DNA of 64,000 nt from the NCBI RefSeq assembly GCF_050920705.1, contig NZ_CP154799.1:868001-932000 (forward strand), read 5' to 3'. Below are positions 58,200 through 64,000 of this stretch, piece by piece. Numbering within the stretch: position 1 is the first letter of the stretch; each line of letters opens with the position of its first letter. A model generated the notes under the pieces. The model ran no database searches and was not told the origin of the DNA. It saw only the letters and a program-made list of their open reading frames with translations. The DNA comes from Regnicoccus_A sp014224355 (GTDB lineage Bacteria; Cyanobacteriota; Cyanobacteriia; PCC-6307; Cyanobiaceae). A program made the position numbers and the translations under genes.

Positions 58200-60104
58200 A
58201 TGACCTCCCGAGCGATCACATGGCTGCGCCGCTACGGGGTGTTCGTGGGCTGGGCAGGAGCCTGCGCGCTCGGCTTCGGGTTGTTCCCCGACATCTACGA
58301 GCGCTGGCAGCTGAATCTGTCCTCCCGCACCCAGGAGCTGCGCGGTCCGCGCCAGCCTCCGGGCGGTGTGGTGATCGTCGGCATCGACGACTACAGCCTG
58401 GTTCAGGGGCAGAACGCCGACCTGAGCCAGGACAAGGAGCTGCGACGCCTGGCGGCCTGGCCATGGCCGCGGGCCATCTACGACCGTGTGCTGGATCGCC
58501 TGTTTTCCGCCGGTGCCCGGGTGGTGGGTTTCGACCTTCTCTTCGATGCCCCCAGCAGCCATGGCCCGGAGGATGATCAGGCTCTGACCGAGGCCCTGCA
58601 GCGCCACAGCGGCAAGGTGGTGCTCGGTGCCCAGGTGTTTGAAAGCCGCGGCCGGGTGGGGGGGCTGACCCTCAGCGCTGCGATGCCCTTCCTTAGCGAG
58701 GCCGCAGGGGCCCGCAGCTCTGGACTTCTCAATGGCCTGCAGGATCCTGATGGCTACATCCGTCTGCGTCCCAGCACCTATGCCGAGCAGCTGCGTCAGT
58801 CCGGCATGTTGGATGTGCCACCGGGGCTCTCCACCCAGCTGATCACCAAGGGCGGTCTGGAAGAAATTCAGCCGCCGCCGCTGCTGGCCAACTGGCGCCC
58901 CCTGGTGGACCCCTATGGCCCGCCGCGCACGATCCCCACGATTCCGATCTGGGAGGTGCTGGAGTCGGGCAGCTTCTCCCGGCTCGATCAGCAGGGTGTT
59001 TTCAGCGATCAGGTGGTGCTGATCGGCCCCACCGCCAGCGTGCTGCAGGACATTCACCGCACGGCGTTCGCGGGAGCCGAGGGCATGCCCGGCGTGGAGA
59101 TTCACGCCGCCGAGATCGCCAACCGACTGGAGGGCCGGGCTCTCTACATTCCCCCCACGGCCTGGTACGTGGCACCGTTGCTCGGGCTGGGGATGCTGGC
59201 CCTGGGCCTGGCCAGTGCCCGAGCTGAAAAACCCCTGGTTCGTCTCGGCGTCCTGGCGCTTCTCTCCGGCGGGATGGTGATCCTGGGCCTGATCCTGGTG
59301 AGCGCCTCCGGGACAGGGATCGGCATGGTGGGTCTCTCGGTCCTCACCCTCGCCACCGGTCTGGTCAGTGCCGGGGATGCCACGGTGCGCCTTCAATGGA
59401 ATCGGCTGCGCCTGCGGCGGATGCTGGAGCGTTACCTCTCCCCTGCGGTGGCTGCTCAGATCGCCAGTCAGCCTGAGGAAGCTGATGAAATGCTGGGTGG
59501 CAAGGTCTCGGAGGTGGTGGTGTTCATCTGCGACGTGCGTGGCTTCACCCAGCGCACCACCCAGATGAGCAAGGAAGGCAAGGCCAGTGAATTGGTACAG
59601 CAATTGAATGAGTATTTCGCTGTCGTCGTTGATACGCTTCAGCGGAAAGGGGCGATCATCGACAAGTACATGGGCGACGCCGTCCTGGCTGTGTTCGGTG
59701 TCCCCCTGAACCGGGGAATCGCCGTCGAGGTCCAGTCGGCCCTGGAAGCGATTCTGGAGCTCCAGCACCAGATGGACTCCCTCAACGATCGCTGGGCCAC
59801 CCAGGGGAAGGACCCCTGGGAGCAGGTGATGATTCTCAGTGGCGGGCCTGTGATCAGCGGCAACATCGGCTGCGCCTCACGGATGGATTACACGGTGATC
59901 GGCGACACGGTGAACATGGCCAGTCGCCTGGAGGGCGTGGCCAAGCAGTCGGGACGCGACATCATCCTCAGCAGGGTGGTGGCGGCCAATGCCGACCCCG
60001 CATGGAATCTGGAGCGGGTGGGCGAGTATGAGATCAGGGGTCAGGGAGCCCAGGAGGTGTTCACCATGCAACCGAGTGAGTATTACGAGCAGAATCAGGG
60101 TTAG
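58200..60104 (+). CDS. CHASE2-domain class III adenylate/guanylate cyclase
   Basis: A 634-residue sensor cyclase. An N-terminal helix, an extracytoplasmic CHASE2 domain (residues about 35-315; VVIVGIDDYSLVQGQ, AWPWPRAIYDRVLDRL, VVLIGPTASVLQD), three C-terminal helices (about 320-395) and the catalytic domain (430-620) follow in order. Metal-binding Asp445 (FICDVRGFT) and Asp493 (YMGDAVLAVFG), purine-selecting Lys489 and Thr565, and transition-state Asn572 and Arg576 are all present, as expected for an active enzyme that probably makes cAMP. It is 13 bases after the glutaminase-cNMP gene and 30 before a FecR-domain gene. Confidence 0.93.
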   Translation: MTSRAITWLRRYGVFVGWAGACALGFGLFPDIYERWQLNLSSRTQELRGPRQPPGGVVIVGIDDYSLVQGQNADLSQDKELRRLAAWPWPRAIYDRVLDRLFSAGARVVGFDLLFDAPSSHGPEDDQALTEALQRHSGKVVLGAQVFESRGRVGGLTLSAAMPFLSEAAGARSSGLLNGLQDPDGYIRLRPSTYAEQLRQSGMLDVPPGLSTQLITKGGLEEIQPPPLLANWRPLVDPYGPPRTIPTIPIWEVLESGSFSRLDQQGVFSDQVVLIGPTASVLQDIHRTAFAGAEGMPGVEIHAAEIANRLEGRALYIPPTAWYVAPLLGLGMLALGLASARAEKPLVRLGVLALLSGGMVILGLILVSASGTGIGMVGLSVLTLATGLVSAGDATVRLQWNRLRLRRMLERYLSPAVAAQIASQPEEADEMLGGKVSEVVVFICDVRGFTQRTTQMSKEGKASELVQQLNEYFAVVVDTLQRKGAIIDKYMGDAVLAVFGVPLNRGIAVEVQSALEAILELQHQMDSLNDRWATQGKDPWEQVMILSGGPVISGNIGCASRMDYTVIGDTVNMASRLEGVAKQSGRDIILSRVVAANADPAWNLERVGEYEIRGQGAQEVFTMQPSEYYEQNQG

Positions 60105-60134
60105 TCTTGATCAGATCGTTCAGTGACTGGCCTC

Positions 60135-60845
60135 ATGAACCGTCGCGTTGGTGCAACGTTTGCTGGACTCCTTCAGGTTGGCCTGCTGCAGGCCGTGCTG
60201 ATGGCTCCCGCTTCTCCGCTTCATGCCGCAGCGTTTCAGCAGGCCACCATCAAGAGGTTGGTGGATGGTCGCGAGGTCTACATCAATGGAAAGGCCGCCC
60301 GGGTCAACCAGGTGGCCCGCTCCGGGCAGCAGGTGCGCACCGGCAAGAGCAGGGCCGAGCTCCTCTTCGATGGCCGCGCCACGGGCTTCATGGGCCGCTC
60401 CAGCGTGATCACTCTCGGCAACAGCTGCTTTCGCCTGAGCAAGGGTGCCGTGCTGGTGAGTGGTCCCCAGAAGGCCTGCCTCGGCTCCAAGGTACTGGGC
60501 GTGAAGGGCACCACCTACGTGCTCACCCGAGCTGACGACGGCCTGTACGACTTCGTGGTGCTGGAAGGTCAGGGCTATGTGGGCCCTGAAGACGGCTACG
60601 AGGAGAACCAGGACTCCACCTCCTCAGGCTCTGGAGCCGTGGCGGCGGGTGATCCATCCGGCAACACCACCTACGTCTGCAGCTGTGAAGTGGCCCGCTT
60701 CACAGCCGATGGTGAATTCGTCAGTCAGGGCAAGATGAGCAGCAGCCAATACCAGGCACTGCTGGGGCGGCATACTTCGGGTCAGTCCCAGTTGCCCAAA
60801 AGCTCAGCGATCCAGGAGGCCTTCTCCCGCTGCTACAGCGGCTGA
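60135..60845 (+). CDS. FecR-domain secreted protein
   Basis: A 236-residue exported protein with a signal peptide (residues 1-33) and a FecR-type domain: VNGKAARV-like start (YINGKAARVNQVARSGQQVR), TGKSRAELLFDGRATGFMG, and CLGSKVLGVKGTTYVLTR. In cyanobacteria and proteobacteria FecR proteins often pair with CHASE2 cyclases, and may bind or present a periplasmic signal to CHASE2; that role is inferred. The C-terminal part has three cysteines (YVCSCEV, RCYSG). The upstream ATG at 60123 adds four residues. It follows the cyclase by 30 bases. Confidence 0.85.
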   Translation: MNRRVGATFAGLLQVGLLQAVLMAPASPLHAAAFQQATIKRLVDGREVYINGKAARVNQVARSGQQVRTGKSRAELLFDGRATGFMGRSSVITLGNSCFRLSKGAVLVSGPQKACLGSKVLGVKGTTYVLTRADDGLYDFVVLEGQGYVGPEDGYEENQDSTSSGSGAVAAGDPSGNTTYVCSCEVARFTADGEFVSQGKMSSSQYQALLGRHTSGQSQLPKSSAIQEAFSRCYSG

Positions 60846-60853
60846 GGCCGGCA

Positions 60854-62332
60854 TCAGAGGGTGAGGTTCTCGAACAGTTGCTTCATGCGCCTGAGCAACT
60901 GATTCTCATGAGCCTTCACCTTCTCGCGCTCCATCCCCTCCAGTTCACCCCGGCGTTTGCTCACCAGGTGGGCCAGCCGGTCCATCAGGGGAGGGTTGTT
61001 CAGCAGAAGGGGTCCCAGGCTGGGCCGTGACACCTCCAGCAGCAGGCATTCCTCCAGGGCCCGCACGGTGGCGCTGCGTCGGCTGTCGGTGAGCATCGAC
61101 ATCTCGCCGAAGACATCCCCGTGCCTGAGGCAGGCCACCTGGAACGGCTCGGCCTCCTCCTGGTTCTTGAGCACCTCGACCACCCCCTGAACCACCTGGA
61201 AGAGAGAGTCGCCCGGGTTCCCTTCCCGCACCACCACCTCTCCAGGGGCGAAACGCAGGCAGCGGGTGGTCGTGGCCAGTTGGAACATCTCCTCTTCACT
61301 GAGGTCGCCGAACAGGGGGTTGCGGCTGAGCAGGCTGCGCCGATGCTCCATGCCGCGCTGCTCGGGATGTCCGGCATCGAGGATGCTGCGCTTCGGCCGC
61401 AGTTCACGCACCGGATAGGGAACGCTCTGGCCGGCCCGCTCGAGGGTGAACCAGATCTGCTCGAGCAGTTCACTGCGCAGGTCGAGCAGATCGCTCTGGT
61501 TTCCTGGCCTCTGGAAGGCCAGGATGTCGTAGGTGATGGCGCTGTCGGCAAAGGCCTGCACCCTCACCGCCGGAGGGGGCTCATCGAGCACCCGGGGATG
61601 CTTGTCCAGCACATCCAGCAGGAACTGACGGGCCCTGGAGGGGGGGAGGCTGTAGTCGAGCCCGATGTCGAAACGGTTGCCCATCACGCCAAAGGCCACG
61701 TGGTTGCGCACCACCACCTCGGTGACCTGGGTGTTGGGAACAACCACCAGCGAGCCGGTGATGTCCTTCAGGCAGGTGTCGCGCCAGTTGATCGACACCA
61801 CCACCCCCATGGTCCCGTCACCAAGGTCGAGGAAATCACCCACGGTGAAGACATCATCGAACTGGAGCTCCAGACCCGCGAAGAGATCCTTGAGAGGTTC
61901 CTGGGCCGCCAGGCCCACCATGGCGGTGAGCACGGCCGAGGTGGTGACCAGGCTGACCAGGTTGAAGCGGGCCTGCTCCTGCACGAGGATCACCGTGGCC
62001 ACGGTGCCGCCTCCCAGCATCAACAACTGCAGCAGAATCTGCGCCGGTTCCTTTCTCAGGCCCAGGGCGGCGGGTAGCTCCAGGAATCCCCAGAGGGCCA
62101 TGCGGATGCCCAGATAGCTGAACATCAATTCGTCGATGGTGGAGATCCAGGTCCGGTAATGGAGGGGCAGGAGGATCAGCGGCAGGGTGCGCACCAGCGC
62201 CCAGCTCAGAATCGACAGGGTCGCCAGCTGGATGGGCAGCTTCGGCAGTCGAAGTCGCCGGACCAGGATCTGCAGCGGCAACAGCAGAACCATCACGACG
62301 ATGGCTGAGACCCATACCTCCAGCAATGACAT
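60854..62332 (-). CDS. MscS-type channel with C-terminal cyclic-nucleotide-binding domain
   Basis: A 492-residue channel. Residues 1-190 hold four or five helices and the pore helix (TAMVGLAAQEPLKDLFAGLEL), then the MscS beta domain (SLVVVPNTQVTEVVVRNHV). Residues about 335-455 are a cNMP-binding domain with RFAPGEVVVREGNPGDSLF and the cassette FGEMSMLTDSRRSATV, which retains Gly-Glu and the phosphate-contacting Arg. Such bCNG channels lose mechanosensitivity and are gated by cyclic nucleotide in characterised cases. It converges on the FecR gene with eight bases between, placing it next to a cyclase. Confidence 0.92.
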   Translation of the reverse strand: MSLLEVWVSAIVVMVLLLPLQILVRRLRLPKLPIQLATLSILSWALVRTLPLILLPLHYRTWISTIDELMFSYLGIRMALWGFLELPAALGLRKEPAQILLQLLMLGGGTVATVILVQEQARFNLVSLVTTSAVLTAMVGLAAQEPLKDLFAGLELQFDDVFTVGDFLDLGDGTMGVVVSINWRDTCLKDITGSLVVVPNTQVTEVVVRNHVAFGVMGNRFDIGLDYSLPPSRARQFLLDVLDKHPRVLDEPPPAVRVQAFADSAITYDILAFQRPGNQSDLLDLRSELLEQIWFTLERAGQSVPYPVRELRPKRSILDAGHPEQRGMEHRRSLLSRNPLFGDLSEEEMFQLATTTRCLRFAPGEVVVREGNPGDSLFQVVQGVVEVLKNQEEAEPFQVACLRHGDVFGEMSMLTDSRRSATVRALEECLLLEVSRPSLGPLLLNNPPLMDRLAHLVSKRRGELEGMEREKVKAHENQLLRRMKQLFENLTL

Positions 62333-62508
62333 CCTGAGGTTCAGCGCTCAAAGGGGGAACGACCGGCCAGGGCCTTGCCTGGACAGCCTGTCGCGCAGGA
62401 TAGGTGGCGAAGTTGGGCTCATTCCGCTCCCTGCGGCCCTTCTTGGGCCTCAGTTTTCGCTCCGACCATCACCATGGTCTTCAACACGTTCTTCACCATC
62501 GTCTGCCC

Positions 62509-63210
62509 ATGGTTAGCCCCGGTCGCCCCATGGTCTTGTGGCCCCTGGCCCTGCTGCTTCTTCCGCTCGCTCCGCCAGCGGAAGCCCAGCAGGTGCAGCT
62601 GCGCTGTGATGGGACGCTGCTTGAAGCCAGGGGCATGGCTGAGCAGAAGCGCAGCATCGCCTTACTGAGGGTGTCTCTGGCGCTTTCGGGCGAAGCCGCC
62701 AGCTCCGATGGGGCCCTGGGCGAGCTGCAGCGACGGCTGGCTGATGTGCGCCAGGCCCTGCAGCGTCTGGAGGTGACGGAGCTGGCGGTGAGTTCCCCTT
62801 CGACCCGGCGGCGGGAGGCGAGCCCGAAACGCCCTGCGGCCGTGGAGGCCAGTCTGCAGGTGAGCGGGGTGCTAGCCCCGGCCCGGTTGCAGGCGCTGAT
62901 CCGCTCGGTGGGGTCGTTGCCCGGTGTCCGCCTCAACCCGGTGCAACCCCAGGCCGATGAGAACGCAGATGCCGCCATCCGCGCTGCCTTGCTGCGGCTT
63001 GCCTATCGGGATGCCCTGCTCCAGGCCAGGCAGCTGGCCGAGGCGATTGGGCTGGGGACACCGACCCCGCTGGAGGTGCAGATCGAAGCGGGATCCCGGC
63101 CGATGCTGGCCAGGGGAGTGATGGCGGATGCCCCCCCCCCGTTCGAGGCCGACGAGTTGCCATCACCGATGGATCGGCTCGCGCTGCAGGTGCGCTTCTG
63201 CGCCCGCTGA
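62509..63210 (+). CDS. SIMPL-domain (DUF541) periplasmic protein
   Basis: A 233-residue exported protein with a signal peptide (VLWPLALLLLPLAPPAEA) and a SIMPL/DUF541 domain: early RVSLALSGEA, central LQRLEVTELAVSSPST, and the late conserved AYRDALLQARQLAEAIGL and LGTPTPLEVQIEAG. The family is widespread and implicated in oxidative stress or signalling, without a proven activity. The frame is open to 62404; ATGs at 62509 and 62530 are the realistic starts. The 176 bases before it show nothing clear. Confidence 0.78.
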   Translation: MVSPGRPMVLWPLALLLLPLAPPAEAQQVQLRCDGTLLEARGMAEQKRSIALLRVSLALSGEAASSDGALGELQRRLADVRQALQRLEVTELAVSSPSTRRREASPKRPAAVEASLQVSGVLAPARLQALIRSVGSLPGVRLNPVQPQADENADAAIRAALLRLAYRDALLQARQLAEAIGLGTPTPLEVQIEAGSRPMLARGVMADAPPPFEADELPSPMDRLALQVRFCAR

Positions 63211-63306
63211 GTGCTGACCAGTGAGTTCTCCGGGGCCGATGGTGGCCATGCATCCAGCGGAGCGGTCCCTTGAAGCGGCAAGCTGAGTGGATAGCTGATC
63301 ACCGCC

Positions 63307-63696
63307 ATGGCATTGGATGGTGCCCAGGCCATTGTCGGCCTAGGGCTTTTCACCCTGTTGGCCATGGGCCACTTCGTTGCTGACTTCGGCCTCCAGAGTG
63401 ATCGGATGGCGGTGGAGAAGTGTCCCGGCAAAGATCACACCCTCCCCTGGCCCTGGTGGTTGCTGGCCCATTCCGGGATTCACGCCTTCTTCGTGAGCGT
63501 GATCACGGGCGTGATCTGGCTTGGTCTGGCCGAGTGGGGCCTCCATGCCCTGATCGATTACGGCAAGTGCCGCCACCGCTACGGGCTGGGGGTGGATCAA
63601 TCCCTGCACATGGCCTGCAAGCTGATCTGGGTGCTGATCCTGCTGAGCTTCGGCCCCATTCCCACCGGAGCCCTGCTGCAGGCCTTCCCCCGCTAA
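63307..63696 (+). CDS. DUF3307 membrane protein
   Basis: A 129-residue membrane protein of the DUF3307 family: MGHFVADFGLQSDRMAVEK is the family's N-terminal signature, LLAHSGIHAFFVSVITGVIW the first long helix, and HALIDYGKC followed by GLGVDQSLHMACKLIWV the second conserved block. The function is unknown; members occur in phage and chromosomal contexts. Its stop overlaps the convergent next gene by four bases. Confidence 0.82.
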   Translation: MALDGAQAIVGLGLFTLLAMGHFVADFGLQSDRMAVEKCPGKDHTLPWPWWLLAHSGIHAFFVSVITGVIWLGLAEWGLHALIDYGKCRHRYGLGVDQSLHMACKLIWVLILLSFGPIPTGALLQAFPR

Positions 63697-64000
63697 GGCT
63701 TGATGGCCGGGGAGGAAGGATGGGGCGAGCGCGCTTTGCCGATCGTCACCAGCCGCTCCATCGCTGTGTTCAGGCAGTAATTCAGGGGTTGGATCGCCTT
63801 CTCCAGCTGGCTCAGCTGCGTCGTGTCGCCCCTCTCGCCGGCGGCAATGCCACTGAGCAGCAGGGCGATCACCTCATTGCTGCGCATGCAGCGCTGGCTC
63901 ACCAGCGCCAGCATCTCCATGGCCAGGTCCACATCAAAGAGCAGGGTCTTGAGGAAGTTATCCACGCTCACCTCCACCAGCTCGGCGGGGCCCTCGACCA
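63693..64000 (-). CDS. conserved cyanobacterial hypothetical protein (5' end outside window)
   Basis: At least 101 residues, mostly helical and soluble. DNFLKTLLFDVDLAMEMLAL and QRCMRSNEVIALLLSGIAAG look conserved, and LNYCLNTAMERLVTIGKA ends the ordered part. The frame is open to the right edge (phase from 63998), so the GTG at 63977 is probably internal. I recall similar short proteins from cyanobacteria without a function. Confidence 0.65.
   Translation of the reverse strand, partial: VEGPAELVEVSVDNFLKTLLFDVDLAMEMLALVSQRCMRSNEVIALLLSGIAAGERGDTTQLSQLEKAIQPLNYCLNTAMERLVTIGKARSPHPSSPAIKP

Noticed and set aside
1..64000. Insertion sequences, prophage, integrase or attachment sites
   Set aside because: No transposase, integrase or phage structural protein is recognisable, and the single tRNA has no adjoining integrase or repeated 3' end that I can see.

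Overview
The window is a compact, gene-dense, GC-rich piece of a cyanobacterial chromosome. The gene set fits a picocyanobacterium of the Synechococcus/Cyanobium type: ferredoxin-dependent nitrite and nitrate reductases, NarM, an NrtP-type nitrate permease, a SulP anion transporter, a two-gene sucrose synthesis route with amylosucrase, cyanobacterium-type small proteins, and several exact HIP1 octamers (GCGATCGC at 2288, 4309, 21895, 23226). The genus assignment is inference. I see no rRNA, CRISPR array, transposase or prophage gene. Many convergent neighbours overlap at their 3' ends, and several divergent ones nearly touch.

Region by region. 1-5 kb: two MscS-type channels and a SulP transporter. 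5-6.5 kb: two secreted proteins of unknown function, one with Arg-Gly and Asn-Arg repeats. 6.6-11.9 kb: a tight five-gene minus-strand operon (arylsulfatase, formylglycine-generating enzyme, DUF1622, DUF202, BASS-type transporter) divergent from an AraC regulator. 11.7-18.2 kb: housekeeping genes (exported HAD hydrolase, rdgB, a phosphohexomutase, a TM0106-type nuclease, a frameshifted ygfZ, pyrE). 18.4-22 kb: small and secreted proteins, one CAU tRNA, a shortened nucleotidyltransferase, a CsgG-like protein. 22-35 kb: a nitrate assimilation island (cobA and a sirohydrochlorin chelatase for siroheme, nirA, a TrpD-like gene plus narM, narB, nrtP, mobA, moaA) with NtcA-type sites. 35-41 kb: an isochorismatase-fold hydrolase, a glutamine-synthetase-like enzyme, an APC permease and a YdeP-type molybdoenzyme. 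41.4-46.8 kb: a sucrose cluster (sucrose-phosphate synthase, HAD phosphatase, amylosucrase) of visibly lower GC. 46.8-56.2 kb: MOSC protein, moaB, a methylglyoxal-synthase/diacylglycerol-kinase fusion, a SNF2 helicase, alaS. 56.3-62.3 kb: four adjacent genes that look like a cyclic-nucleotide module. The right edge holds a SIMPL protein, a DUF3307 protein and a truncated conserved gene.

How the genes work together. Nitrate enters through NrtP, is reduced by NarB (molybdopterin cofactor from MoaA, MoaB and MobA; assisted by NarM) and then by NirA (siroheme from CobA and the CbiX-type chelatase). The most unusual neighbourhood is 56.3-62.3 kb: a glutaminase carrying STAS and cNMP-binding domains, a CHASE2-class III cyclase, a FecR-domain protein, and a convergent MscS channel that also ends in a cNMP-binding domain. 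Enzyme, sensor and two candidate effectors are side by side, so one nucleotide signal could link glutamine breakdown to membrane permeability. The sulfatase operon is a second candidate system: its sulfatase has no visible export signal, so the linked transporter may bring in the sulfated substrate.
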